Made by a program: the position numbers and the translations under genes. Of a DNA stretch of 50,730 nt, positions 16,648 to 24,771 are shown one piece after another. How positions within the stretch are numbered: the stretch's first letter is position 1; each line of letters starts with the position of its first letter. The notes beneath the pieces are model-generated. The model worked only from the letters and a program-made list of their open reading frames with translations. It made no database searches and was not told where the DNA came from. The DNA is from Candidatus Saccharimonadota bacterium (GTDB lineage Bacteria; Patescibacteriota; Saccharimonadia; Saccharimonadales; UBA4665), in the NCBI GenBank assembly GCA_028286405.1, contig JAQBRP010000018.1:1-50730 (forward strand), written 5' to 3'.

Positions 16648-16676
16648 TTGACAGAAGTGCGCTTATGCTTTACTTT
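16648..16676 (+). promoter_or_regulatory. Promoter upstream of the secreted four-cysteine protein
   Basis: TTGACA and TACTTT separated by 17 nt, ~37 nt before the next ATG. An interrupted repeat GCTTAT...ATAAGC lies in the leader. Confidence 0.65.
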
Positions 16677-16713
16677 GGGTAGTATAAGCAAAAAATAAAA
16701 AGGAACAGAAAAT

Positions 16714-17133
16714 ATGAGAAGTATACTATCTGACAGCAGAGGAGTTGCCCACATTCTCGTGGCCGTAGTCGTTGTTGTGGCTATTGCTGGTTTTGGTACG
16801 TATCAGTTTGTTAAGTCTAATGCCGATTCCTTCAGTCAGAATGGTGGAAAGGCGACAATTACACCTGTGAAGGCCACCCCAGCGCCTGTTAAAGCGGTAC
16901 CTGCACCAGTAGCCGCAGCCCCAGCGGCTGCCACCGAGGTGAATGCTATTGGTCAAAAGGTTGCAGCGCCAAATGCCACCAAGTGTGCCCAGCTGGGCCG
17001 GGTATGGTCACAAAACATTTGTGCCTGGAGTTCGTCAAGACAGTTGCCAGGCAATAAGTTCTGCGTAGACAAGAGCTTTGCCTATTACAAAAACTCTCCG
17101 TACGATATTTGTTCAAAGTTTGTGGCCTGGTAG
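16714..17133 (+). CDS. Small secreted or membrane-anchored four-cysteine protein
   Basis: 139 residues. A hydrophobic N-terminus (RGVAHILVAVVVVVAIAGFG, ~9-28) is followed by a Pro/Ala/Val/Lys linker (residues ~45-75) and a small C-terminal domain with four cysteines (KCAQLG, NICAWS, KFCVDK, DICSKF), likely two disulfides outside the cell. AAGGAA precedes the ATG. It occupies the place where rimM is usual between the KH gene and trmD. No family recognised. Confidence 0.8.
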   Translation: MRSILSDSRGVAHILVAVVVVVAIAGFGTYQFVKSNADSFSQNGGKATITPVKATPAPVKAVPAPVAAAPAAATEVNAIGQKVAAPNATKCAQLGRVWSQNICAWSSSRQLPGNKFCVDKSFAYYKNSPYDICSKFVAW

Positions 17134-17148
17134 AGCAAACCGTAATAC
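17120..17148 (+). promoter_or_regulatory. Promoter of the candidate structured RNA
   Basis: TTGTGG and TAATAC separated by 17 nt, at the end of the preceding gene. The predicted start (~17155) coincides with the 5' end of the structured region. Confidence 0.55.
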
Positions 17149-17154
17149 GCGCGA

Positions 17155-17318
17155 CTCCCAGCTTGCAAACACAAGCAGAAAACGGTAGACTAAACACTAG
17201 TCCTATACAGGACAAACCTGTACAAAAATAAAAATCAAAAGCTCTGCGAGCCATCGCTGCTTCGGCAACCATGGGAGCTTTATGTGACAAAAAGAGCCGG
17301 ATTCGTCCGGCTCTTTTT
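17155..17318 (+). ncRNA. Candidate structured non-coding RNA with its own promoter and terminator
   Basis: About 165 nt. CTCCCA at the 5' end (17155-17160) can pair with TGGGAG at 17272-17277, closing a domain of small hairpins: GCTTG-CAAACA-CAAGC, GACTA-AACAC-TAGTC (overlapping GTCCT-ATAC-AGGAC) and ACAGG-ACAAA-CCTGT. A TTCG-capped stem follows near 17258, then the intrinsic terminator. No reading frame over 30 codons looks real. It does not show the conserved cores of tmRNA, SRP RNA, RNase P or 6S. An untranslated leader for trmD is an alternative, but the terminator argues against that. Confidence 0.55.
17289..17318 (+). terminator. Intrinsic terminator before trmD
   Basis: AAAAAGAGCCGG-ATTCGT-CCGGCTCTTTTT: a 12 bp perfect stem with a T-run, about 100 nt before trmD. 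Confidence 0.9.
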
Positions 17319-17416
17319 GGTTGCATTAATGATAGACTGGTAACAGATATGCAAACATATATCGGGCGGTACTCGCCAAAAACAAGTAAACTTATGTTAG
17401 GCTCTGTTCCTACGAT

Positions 17417-18061
17417 ATGAAAATTCAGATAATTACGTTATTCCCAGAAATGTTTACCGGTGTGCTCGAAAACAGCATGCTGTGGAAGGCTAGCGACAAG
17501 GGCATTGTGCAGTACGAGTACATTAACTTGCGCGACTACGGCCTTGGCCCGCGCAAGCAGGTCGACGACACACCCTATGGCGGTGGTGACGGCATGCTAC
17601 TGAAGCCCGAACCGTTAGTCGCAGCTATTGAGCAGGCTAAACAGAACGACCCTACCGCCAAAGTATTTTTACCCACGCCCCGCGGTAAGCTGTACAAACA
17701 ATCCGATGCCAAGCGCCTAGCAGCTGACGGCAGCGGCCTAATTATTATTTGCCCACGTTACGAGGGCTACGACGAACGCGTTACGAAGTGGGTCGACGAG
17801 CAATACTGCATTGGCAACTATGTGTTGACTGGCGGCGAATTACCGGCCATGATCTTAATCGATAGCGTCGTGCGCTTGCTGCCAGGGGTACTCGGCGGTG
17901 AAAACAGCACCGACATTGAATCATTCCAAGACGACGATGTGAGTATTGAGTTCCCACAGTACACCCGTCCGGCAGAATTTGAAGGCCTGAAAGTGCCCGA
18001 TGTGCTTCTCAATGGCCACCACGCCGAAATTGCTAAATGGCGAGCAGAACAGGAACGCTAG
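17417..18061 (+). CDS. trmD: tRNA (guanine-N1)-methyltransferase
   Basis: SPOUT-family enzyme that methylates G37 of tRNAs. MKIQIITLFPEMF at the start, DDTPYGGGDGMLLKPEPL near 51-68, CPRYEGYDERV near 112-122 and the knot segment IGNYVLTGGELPAM near 132-145 are typical. 214 residues, at the short end of the family with a trimmed C-terminal domain. It shares a CTAG double stop with the convergent gene at 18058. Confidence 0.96.
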   Translation: MKIQIITLFPEMFTGVLENSMLWKASDKGIVQYEYINLRDYGLGPRKQVDDTPYGGGDGMLLKPEPLVAAIEQAKQNDPTAKVFLPTPRGKLYKQSDAKRLAADGSGLIIICPRYEGYDERVTKWVDEQYCIGNYVLTGGELPAMILIDSVVRLLPGVLGGENSTDIESFQDDDVSIEFPQYTRPAEFEGLKVPDVLLNGHHAEIAKWRAEQER

Positions 18062-18945
18062 AGTAAGCCGAGAGTGTTTCGGACATCGCGGGCACCGCGT
18101 GTCGGGTCTAGTAAATCAGAGTGCCAGCCATCAACGACTTCAGCACGGAACTTGCTGTGACCGGGTAACATATGTGAGCTATGCAAATAGGCCTTGCGTA
18201 GATCCCATACAAATTCTTGCATATCTTCTTGATTACCCGACAGACCTTGTCGCAAGCAAACTATGTTAAGAGCGGCTTCGCCACTGGCAGCGGCTCTGCC
18301 AGCAAGGGTAGTAGCGTTCTGGCGATTTTCTGGGCCGCGCATTGTATCGGCTACGTTGACGAGTTTCTTTATAGTACTAGTTTCATCGGCTTCTTCAAGA
18401 TCCTGCTCGCCGTAGCCATATTCATGTACGGTGCGGTCTCCGGAGCTAAAGAGTGCGTCTTTGATTTGATATACAGCGTATCGGCCTAAACCGCGAACTT
18501 TGCCGATTTGAGGTTTCAGATTCCAGCCATCCCGAAGCAAAAGGGCATCGAATCGCTGGTCAAACTCACCGTGTAGTTGCATGCCCTGAACGGCCGATAC
18601 TCCAAGCGAATCACCCATAGCTACTACAGTACTAGCATTGTATGCGGCGAGCTTCTCGTGTACAAAATCAAGACGACGCAAACTCATGTCTCGGTATATA
18701 TCACCGGTAACCTGGTTGGCAGTCTTGGCAGTGTAGCCAAAAACAGTACGCTTTCTTTGCGCATAAAGATCAGACATTACGAAGGGAATACCAAGCTGAT
18801 CCACCATGGTCTGGATGCGGTCACCGGTGTTATTGAGGTTGGCCAAGACAGGCATAGCGTAAAAACCGATGGTATCGGAGCGGATGGGCTCGACATCTAC
18901 TGTTGGTTCAAGAGTCACTGAAGTGTATTCGTGAGTAGTTGACAT
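18058..18945 (-). CDS. Alpha/beta-hydrolase-like protein
   Basis: 295 residues. A nucleophile-elbow-like sequence MGDSLGVSAVQGM near residue 110 (G-x-S-x-G) follows a beta-strand (STVVAMGDS), suggesting a serine hydrolase fold; the Asp and His partners are not identified. No signal peptide. The ATG at 18945 was chosen over one 6 nt upstream because the TATAAT at 18952-18957 ends exactly 6 nt before it, and the upstream ATG would fall between the -10 box and the start of transcription. Confidence 0.75.
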   Translation of the reverse strand: MSTTHEYTSVTLEPTVDVEPIRSDTIGFYAMPVLANLNNTGDRIQTMVDQLGIPFVMSDLYAQRKRTVFGYTAKTANQVTGDIYRDMSLRRLDFVHEKLAAYNASTVVAMGDSLGVSAVQGMQLHGEFDQRFDALLLRDGWNLKPQIGKVRGLGRYAVYQIKDALFSSGDRTVHEYGYGEQDLEEADETSTIKKLVNVADTMRGPENRQNATTLAGRAAASGEAALNIVCLRQGLSGNQEDMQEFVWDLRKAYLHSSHMLPGHSKFRAEVVDGWHSDLLDPTRGARDVRNTLGLL

Positions 18946-18951
18946 GAACAT

Positions 18952-18980
18952 ATTATATACGAATATACACTAAATGTAAA
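18952..18980 (-). promoter_or_regulatory. Promoter of the hydrolase-like gene
   Basis: TTTACA-N17-TATAAT on the minus strand, 6 nt before ATG 18945. It gives a leaderless mRNA and decides the start codon. Confidence 0.8.
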
Positions 18981-19054
18981 TCACACAGGAATTCTCACAG
19001 CGATCGCTCAGAGTAGCGGTATACTGTATATATAACTAACCGGAGGGTATCCAC

Positions 19055-19438
19055 TTGAAGTTTCCGTCTATTAAACCTGTGTATGCGCACTGCGACTTGC
19101 CTTGTGGCGTGTATGATCCTGCCCAAGCCCGCATTGAGGCTCAGAGTGTGCACGAAATTCAAAAGAAAATGGCTAACTTTGAAGGCGACGACCGCACCCG
19201 GGCACTGTTTATTAAAGAAGAACGCGCCGAGCTGGTAAAGCATCACTTGTGGGTGCTGTGGACTGACTATTTTAAGCCAGAACACCTAGAGAAATACCCT
19301 GATTTACACGATAAATTCTGGAAAACTACTAAACAGGCTGGTGAGTGCAAGCACCACAGCGAACCCGAAGAAGGCCAGAAGCTGCTCGACATGATCGATG
19401 AAATTGCCGAAATCTTCTGGGCAACTAAGAAAGCGTAA
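19055..19438 (+). CDS. sodN: Nickel superoxide dismutase
   Basis: NiSOD converts superoxide to peroxide and oxygen. The nickel hook HCDLPCGVYDP begins at residue 12, after the short leader MKFPSIKPVYA; His1, Cys2 and Cys6 of the mature protein are all present. The helical rest (~105 residues) is of normal family length. The start is TTG with GGAGGG 7 nt upstream. The leader must be removed to free the ligand His, and the putative protease gene starts 3 nt after the stop. TATACT near 19019 is a likely -10 box. Confidence 0.96.
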   Translation: MKFPSIKPVYAHCDLPCGVYDPAQARIEAQSVHEIQKKMANFEGDDRTRALFIKEERAELVKHHLWVLWTDYFKPEHLEKYPDLHDKFWKTTKQAGECKHHSEPEEGQKLLDMIDEIAEIFWATKKA

Positions 19439-19441
19439 TTT

Positions 19442-19747
19442 ATGTTACTGAAGCGCTTTGTATTTATTCGACGGATTGTCGGAAAAAGCATGGCACCGCG
19501 GTTGGCACCTGGTAAGCTGGTGTTCGCCACAACCTTGCTTGGCAAGCTGAAGCCAGGCCAAGTGGTTATCCTAGAACACCACGGCAAAGAAAAAATTAAG
19601 CGCATTGAACGAATTGATCCCGACAAGGGTCAGCTGTTTGTGATTGGTGATAACCTCGATGCCAGTAGCGATAGTCGGCACTTTGGCTGGATTACCAAAA
19701 AGGCAGTGCGCGGCCGGGTGTTCTGGCCACGCGATCTGCACAATTAG
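19442..19747 (+). CDS. sodX: NiSOD maturation protease (SodX, S26 signal-peptidase family)
   Basis: 101 residues. The catalytic serine lies in [11 protein letters not shown] near residue 15-24 and the lysine in [10 protein letters not shown] near 51-60; [16 protein letters not shown] near 72-87 is the conserved S26 box. Small for a signal peptidase but normal for the NiSOD-linked type. It probably cleaves Ala11-His12 of the adjacent NiSOD. It ends in a TTAG overlap with the convergent efflux gene. Confidence 0.93.
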   Translation: MLLKRFVFIRRIVGKSMAPRLAPGKLVFATTLLGKLKPGQVVILEHHGKEKIKRIERIDPDKGQLFVIGDNLDASSDSRHFGWITKKAVRGRVFWPRDLHN

Positions 19748-21378
19748 CCGAGCATGCTGGTTTCGGCGGTATCGACATCTTTGTCGGCCGAGCCATGCAG
19801 TGGCGTTTCCTTGAGAAAGAGCGACACAATGAAAGCTACGACGGCAAACGGAATGGCAATCAGGAACACATCGTGGAAGGACAGCGCGAAGGCATTCAGT
19901 ACGGCGTCCTTAACGGTCACCGGCACGTGCGCTAGGCTGGTGGCACTCTTCTGCAAGCCTTCAGACACTTGGGTGCCCACGGCACCAGGTAGAGCTTCGC
20001 TGACGTGATGGGCTAGGCGGTTGGTTAGGATGGTACCAAATATAGCGGCACCCAAGGTGCTACCAATGTTTCGGAAGAACACGACCGACGATGTTGCCGT
20101 ACCGAGGTCTTTACGGTCAGTAGCGTTCTGGACGGCTAAGGTCAGCACCGGCATAACCTGACCAATACCGGCACCTAGTATAAACATCCAAATGCCGAGT
20201 ACAACGCGATTGGTGTCGACACCGATGTGGCTGAACAGGAAGAAGGCCAACACCATTATTAAGCTACCAAGAATCGGGAAGATGCGGTATTTGCCGTACT
20301 TAGATATGAGCCGACCAGAAGTTAGTGAGGCACTCATAATACCCAGCACTAGCGGCAGCATCATAAGCCCTGATTTTGTGGCTGAATCGCCACGGACAAC
20401 CTGCTGATATTCAGGCAGGAAGATGATAGCCCCAAACATGACCACGCCCACCAAGAAGCTCAGAATAGTCGTCACCGTGAAGATCTCGTTCTTAAATAAT
20501 CGCAGCGGCAGGATTGGCTCTTTGGCAAAGTGCTCGCGCCAAATGAACAGGCCGGTGGCAATTGCCGAAGTTACAAACATGCTAATGATTTGAATCGAAC
20601 CCCATGGGTAATCGACACCACCCCAAACGGTAGCCAATAGGAGTGTGGCAATGGCTACAGCCAGTAATCCAGCACCCAGGAAGTCAACGCGGTGCTCGGA
20701 GCGGCGAACCGGTAAGTGCAAGCGCAGGGCAATGGCAGCCAGGGCTACAGCGCCAACTGGCAGGTTAATGAAGAACACCCAGCGCCAGCTTAAGTGGTCG
20801 GTGAACAAGCCACCAAGTAGTGGTCCAATGACGCTGGAAACGGCAAACACCGCGCCGAAGTAGCCTTGGTATTTGCCACGCTGCCTGGGCGGTACGATGT
20901 CACCAATAATGGCGAACACCAGCACCATCAGGCCACCGGCACCAATACCTTGCAGACCACGGAAAATAATAAGCTGGTTCATGCTTTGGGCAAAGCCACA
21001 GAGGACCGAGCCAATCAAAAAGATAACAATTGCACTCTGGAAGACTTTTTTACGGCCAAACATGTCGCTGATTTTGCCGTACAGCGGGGTAGAAATTGCA
21101 CTGGTTAGCAGGTAGGCGGTCGCCACCCAGGAGTATTTGCTTAAGCCATGTAGCTCGTTGGCAATCGTAGGTAGGGCAGTCGAAACGATAGTCTGGTCAA
21201 GCGCCGCCAGTAACATGGCCGACATGAGCGCACCAATAACCACCATGATTTCGGCATGGCTGCGTTCTTGGTGTTCGTCGGCCGGAAGGCTGACGCTCGG
21301 CTGCGTGGCTGCCGCAGCAGCTACTTTGGGTTTTACCGCTTGCCGATTAGGTTTGGTAAAGCGTGCTAATAATTTCAT
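19744..21378 (-). CDS. MFS multidrug exporter, DHA2 (EmrB/QacA) family
   Basis: 544 residues with about 14 membrane segments. The DHA2 motif [17 protein letters not shown] is near residue 57, and the antiporter motif region ([14 protein letters not shown]) near 140. Exports drugs or toxic metabolites using the proton gradient; substrate unknown. The ATG overlaps the stop of the upstream MarR gene (ATGA), so both form one operon controlled by MarR. Confidence 0.94.
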   Translation of the reverse strand: MKLLARFTKPNRQAVKPKVAAAAATQPSVSLPADEHQERSHAEIMVVIGALMSAMLLAALDQTIVSTALPTIANELHGLSKYSWVATAYLLTSAISTPLYGKISDMFGRKKVFQSAIVIFLIGSVLCGFAQSMNQLIIFRGLQGIGAGGLMVLVFAIIGDIVPPRQRGKYQGYFGAVFAVSSVIGPLLGGLFTDHLSWRWVFFINLPVGAVALAAIALRLHLPVRRSEHRVDFLGAGLLAVAIATLLLATVWGGVDYPWGSIQIISMFVTSAIATGLFIWREHFAKEPILPLRLFKNEIFTVTTILSFLVGVVMFGAIIFLPEYQQVVRGDSATKSGLMMLPLVLGIMSASLTSGRLISKYGKYRIFPILGSLIMVLAFFLFSHIGVDTNRVVLGIWMFILGAGIGQVMPVLTLAVQNATDRKDLGTATSSVVFFRNIGSTLGAAIFGTILTNRLAHHVSEALPGAVGTQVSEGLQKSATSLAHVPVTVKDAVLNAFALSFHDVFLIAIPFAVVAFIVSLFLKETPLHGSADKDVDTAETSMLG

Positions 21379-21842
21379 TTTTCCTCCTTCTGATTGGGGT
21401 GTTGCTGTTGGTAGGCTTCTAGACGGGTTAATAATTTTTGCTGGACTTGTAGGTAGACGGCTAGCTCCTCGTCTTCGAGGGTCGAGAATACCTCACTCAG
21501 TAGCTGCTTGCCGACTTTGTGAAACGCTTTGAGCTTTTGTTCGCCGGTTGGACTCAGCGACAAGTAAACAACGCGGCGATCGGCGGGATCGACGGCCCGG
21601 GTTAAAAAGCCGGCTTCCTCAAGCCCTTCAAGCAGCTGAGTGACGCCCCCGGGTGTCAGTTGCATTTTTTGGGCTAGGGCCTTGTGGCTGAGCGGCTGGC
21701 TACACTTAATAGTTTTAAGTATTTCCAGCTGGGCAGGGGAGAGCTGTAACTGACCAAAGTGCTGCGCAAAATATGCATGAACACAACGCTTGAGCGGTCC
21801 CCAGTTATCAAAAATTGCTTGTAGGTCTTCGTTTCTTTGCAT
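21375..21842 (-). CDS. MarR-family transcriptional regulator
   Basis: 155 residues. Winged helix with [20 protein letters not shown] (recognition helix) near 52-71 and the wing [16 protein letters not shown] near 86-101. Probably represses itself and the DHA2 exporter until a ligand binds. A palindrome and consensus promoter lie upstream (21863-21905). Confidence 0.93.
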   Translation of the reverse strand: MQRNEDLQAIFDNWGPLKRCVHAYFAQHFGQLQLSPAQLEILKTIKCSQPLSHKALAQKMQLTPGGVTQLLEGLEEAGFLTRAVDPADRRVVYLSLSPTGEQKLKAFHKVGKQLLSEVFSTLEDEELAVYLQVQQKLLTRLEAYQQQHPNQKEEK

Positions 21843-21862
21843 GTCAACAGATGTATTAATAG

Positions 21863-21905
21863 TTTAGTCACTAAATAGTATAGGTACTAAACCTTACCCT
21901 GTCAA
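21863..21905 (-). promoter_or_regulatory. Consensus promoter and palindromic operator of the MarR-efflux operon
   Basis: TTGACA (21900-21905) N17 TATACT (21877-21882) on the minus strand. Just downstream is the 13 bp palindrome TTTAGTCACTAAA (21863-21875), and another ACTAAA half-site lies in the spacer. A MarR dimer bound here would block the promoter. Confidence 0.8.
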
Positions 21906-21978
21906 GATCTATGAGATTTCTAACTGTCGCGGCACTGTTGGCTGCTATAGAGTGTGAAGTACTAATCAAGGAGGGTAT

Positions 21979-22227
21979 ATGCAGCCAGACGAACCAACTG
22001 AAGAAGAACAACTCGAAGAACTTGATCAAGACAATGGAACGCCGTTTCAGCCCGCTAACTCCGCAACTGATGTACCAACCGATCATCCGCAAACCGATAG
22101 CAATATAGACTCGACAGAACTGTACAACGAGGGTGTGGGTGGCGCTGCTGAAGTTGAAGACAGTAGCGACCGCTCAGTTGTGGCAGACTTTACGCCTCCT
22201 GAACCGGAAGAAGACAGCAGAAGCTAA
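21979..22227 (+). CDS. Small acidic protein of unknown function
   Basis: 82 residues, strongly acidic (DEPTEEEQLEELDQD near the start, PPEPEEDSRS at the end), probably disordered. AAGGAGGG 5 nt before the ATG is among the strongest ribosome binding sites in the window and supports translation. No membrane segment or known domain. Confidence 0.65.
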   Translation: MQPDEPTEEEQLEELDQDNGTPFQPANSATDVPTDHPQTDSNIDSTELYNEGVGGAAEVEDSSDRSVVADFTPPEPEEDSRS

Positions 22228-22229
22228 GG

Positions 22230-22742
22230 TTATAAGCCGAGCGGGTTGAGCAAACCTTTGCCGGCTTTATGTACGGTGCTTTGTACGCCTTGGACGCCCG
22301 ATTGCAGCTGGCTTTGAATAGTTGGTGCGCGCGCTGGGGTACTGCTAGATTTACTAGAGGAGTTGTTCAATGCTGGTGTGCTGGCGGCACCAAGCGCGTT
22401 GGCGTTGTTGCTTTGGGCGGTTGGTGAGCTGGCTGAGTTGCCGGCACTGGTGGCTGATTGCACGGCAGCGCCACCGGTTGTGGTCGAGGTAGCCGTGGGG
22501 CTCAAGGGCGCAACTTGCAGCGCACTTGACGTCGAGTGCCTAGCCTGCTGACTGCTATCCGTGGTGGTCTGTTGGCTAGCGGTACTGACTTCATCTTTGC
22601 GAGTAACACCCACAAGCAGGGCCGCGGCAGCAAATGCTACCACCAAAGCCGTTATGTTAAAAGGAGTTGCTATGCTGCGGCAGCGATCAAGCCAATTGGG
22701 CCCGGGATTTCCTTCGTGACTGATTACTTCCGCTTTAATCAT
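22230..22742 (-). CDS. Single-pass membrane protein with Ser/Thr/Ala-rich stalk
   Basis: 170 residues. One helix at about 31-46 (LVVAFAAAALLVGV), then a ~100-residue low-complexity Ser/Thr/Ala/Gln stretch, probably outside the cell, and a short end (VHKAGKGLLNPLGL). No enzyme domain. Convergent with the small acidic gene, with stops 2 nt apart. Confidence 0.7.
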   Translation of the reverse strand: MIKAEVISHEGNPGPNWLDRCRSIATPFNITALVVAFAAAALLVGVTRKDEVSTASQQTTTDSSQQARHSTSSALQVAPLSPTATSTTTGGAAVQSATSAGNSASSPTAQSNNANALGAASTPALNNSSSKSSSTPARAPTIQSQLQSGVQGVQSTVHKAGKGLLNPLGL

Positions 22743-22794
22743 AGGCTGTACTCTTCAGTGTAACGCGATACGGCCAAGATGTAAAACGCGGCTT

Positions 22795-23223
22795 TTAGGC
22801 GTGCGGGCGATCGTCGCGGTCAGCTTTATTGAGCCGTGAAGACAGTTCTTTTATGAGTTTTAGTTGCTCTTGGTTGAGCTCCATAAGGTATTCAATGTCC
22901 TTGGCGGCGGCCACGTTGGTGCGGTAGTCGTGTTCCGCCATAGCGGCGCTGACAGCGTCGGCTCGTTTGGCGGCAATCAACAAAATGGCACCTTGCAAAC
23001 CGGCTAGCATCGATAGGAATAAGTTAAGCAAAATGAAGGGGAAGACATCCCAGGCATTCCAGCTGCCGTGGGTGTTTAACCAGGCCCAGATGGCCATAAA
23101 AATCAGGAAGGCAAATACGAAGCGCCAGCTGCCCATGCCGTTACGCATTCTGTCGGCGGCGCGTTCGCCCATGGTTAGGTGATTACGGTGTTCTTTGTGC
23201 CAGTTAAGGATTTTTTGGTGCAT
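22795..23223 (-). CDS. DUF1003 membrane protein
   Basis: 142 residues. Two membrane segments (FVFAFLIFMAIWAWL ~34-48, PFILLNLFLSMLAGLQGAIL ~62-81) and the DUF1003 pattern FxxxN...QAP-like NLFLSMLAGLQGAILLIAAKR; the C-terminus is coiled coil (MELNQEQLKLIKELSSRL). TATACT lies 6 nt before the ATG: a leaderless start. Confidence 0.9.
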   Translation of the reverse strand: MHQKILNWHKEHRNHLTMGERAADRMRNGMGSWRFVFAFLIFMAIWAWLNTHGSWNAWDVFPFILLNLFLSMLAGLQGAILLIAAKRADAVSAAMAEHDYRTNVAAAKDIEYLMELNQEQLKLIKELSSRLNKADRDDRPHA

Positions 23224-23244
23224 AGGCGCAGTATAGCATAAGCG

Positions 23245-24771
23245 TTATTCAGACTTGTAGATCAGCGGTTCTAGTAAATTACGGGCACCGTTATTGAGGT
23301 CTTTTACCGGCTGGCTTTGCTGCCATACCCAGCGGTTGTCCATGACCATAATGTAGCTAACCAGGCCGCCGCCCTGCAGAGCCAGTAGGAATACTACGAC
23401 CAGCCCACCGGTCTTGAAGGCGCGGAGCTGGCTAGCGGTAAAGCTGCCAGTTGGCAGGCGCTTGAGCAGCCGTCCAGTGTCCAGTACGGCTAGACCGATG
23501 GTCGGTATCATCAGGGGGATTAAGTAGCGGCCGTGTATGGCCACGGCATTACCCGTTTTCTGGAACAACGACAGTTCCATTTGGAGCAGTGCCAGCGTGT
23601 AGAGGACTAAAGTTATGAGTAGTAAACGGTAGGCTGGATTGGCCCACAGAAAGCGCAGATTTAAGACTACGGCCACGCTGCCGATCACGAATAATACCCA
23701 ACCGGTAACAAATAAGATGGGTAGCGGCTCGTTGCCATGATAGTAGGCCTTGCCCTGGTTATCGTAGTAGCTCGTGACTATAAAGAAGGTCTCGTGCATC
23801 ATTTGCCGTACCCAGTGAGGAAAATAGTTCAGCGTGTCGCGCAGGCCGGGCTCGTCATGGGGCGTCAGTGAGGCTACATAGTCGCGGTTCCACGGTGCAT
23901 ATATCCGGCACTCATCAATACTCAGCACCTTATCGCATTTGGGCACTGGATTGTGATACCGCACCAGGTTGAGCCCGTAGCTGCCGGCAAACAAGCCGGT
24001 ACCTACGATGAGGCTGGTAACAACCAATACCTTGAACTTAAGGGCTAGGGGCTTCCACCACGCTACATAAGCTTTGGTAGTTTTATGGAAATTTCGAACT
24101 ACTACCCAGCCGGCACATAGTACGACTGCGGCAAAGATCGGCAAGAACGGATATTTAACCATGCTGGCAAACAAGCCGCTTAGCAGCAAGGCAGTTAAGG
24201 TACTAGCGTCAATACTGCCATCTTTTTGAAAGCGCTGCAGGAATTTGACGCCCAGCAGTAAAACGACGGCTGTCATTAAAAATGCCATATTGTCATAGCT
24301 GACCTGCCCGGCCATCAGCGGAAACACCGGAATCAAGCAGAAGAAGCCGATAATGATGTTGCTACGCAACGAATTAAGACCGAGGCGCAGCAGCAGCCGG
24401 CGGAACACTACCAAGCCGGCCACAACCAGTCCGATATTTAATATGCGTAGCACTATGATTTGCACCGTCAGGCTATCGGTAAACAGGGCAATCAAACGCA
24501 GCGGGAAACTTTGCAAATAGTAGAACAAGAAGGACGGGTCGCGAGTCACTGGTCCGAATTCGTTGGCGTAAGCTGGCAAGTGACCAAAAAACGGGAGCCA
24601 GGTGGTGGTGTGCAGCTTGGTGATTCCGTAGTGGACCTGCTCGTCGAAGGCCATGGGGAAGCGCGATGATAGGGCGATCCACAAAGATTCAAAGGAAAAC
24701 AGGGCTAGGATGAGGTAGAGGGCCTTGCGGCTGCTTAAAAAACTCAGAACTCGGTTAATGAGTGTATGCAT
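23245..24771 (-). CDS. Polytopic membrane glycosyltransferase, GT-C-like
   Basis: 508 residues with about 10-12 hydrophobic helices. The first outer loop holds FDEQVHYG near residue 42, like the catalytic acidic motif of polyprenol-phosphate sugar transferases (PMT/ArnT type). It would move a sugar from a lipid carrier to an acceptor outside the membrane. Its ATG overlaps the stop of the flippase-like gene (TAATG). The nearby GT2 may supply the lipid-linked sugar; this is inference. Confidence 0.8.
   Translation of the reverse strand: MHTLINRVLSFLSSRKALYLILALFSFESLWIALSSRFPMAFDEQVHYGITKLHTTTWLPFFGHLPAYANEFGPVTRDPSFLFYYLQSFPLRLIALFTDSLTVQIIVLRILNIGLVVAGLVVFRRLLLRLGLNSLRSNIIIGFFCLIPVFPLMAGQVSYDNMAFLMTAVVLLLGVKFLQRFQKDGSIDASTLTALLLSGLFASMVKYPFLPIFAAVVLCAGWVVVRNFHKTTKAYVAWWKPLALKFKVLVVTSLIVGTGLFAGSYGLNLVRYHNPVPKCDKVLSIDECRIYAPWNRDYVASLTPHDEPGLRDTLNYFPHWVRQMMHETFFIVTSYYDNQGKAYYHGNEPLPILFVTGWVLFVIGSVAVVLNLRFLWANPAYRLLLITLVLYTLALLQMELSLFQKTGNAVAIHGRYLIPLMIPTIGLAVLDTGRLLKRLPTGSFTASQLRAFKTGGLVVVFLLALQGGGLVSYIMVMDNRWVWQQSQPVKDLNNGARNLLEPLIYKSE

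Noticed and set aside
17155-17318. Structured RNA as tmRNA, SRP RNA or RNase P RNA
   Set aside because: No tRNA-like ends with TTCGA, no tag frame, no SRP GGAA-type core, and too short for RNase P.
22363-22551. Plus-strand hydrophobic ORF opposite the Ser/Thr-rich membrane gene
   Set aside because: Mirror of the low-complexity GCN codons on the other strand; no ribosome binding site.
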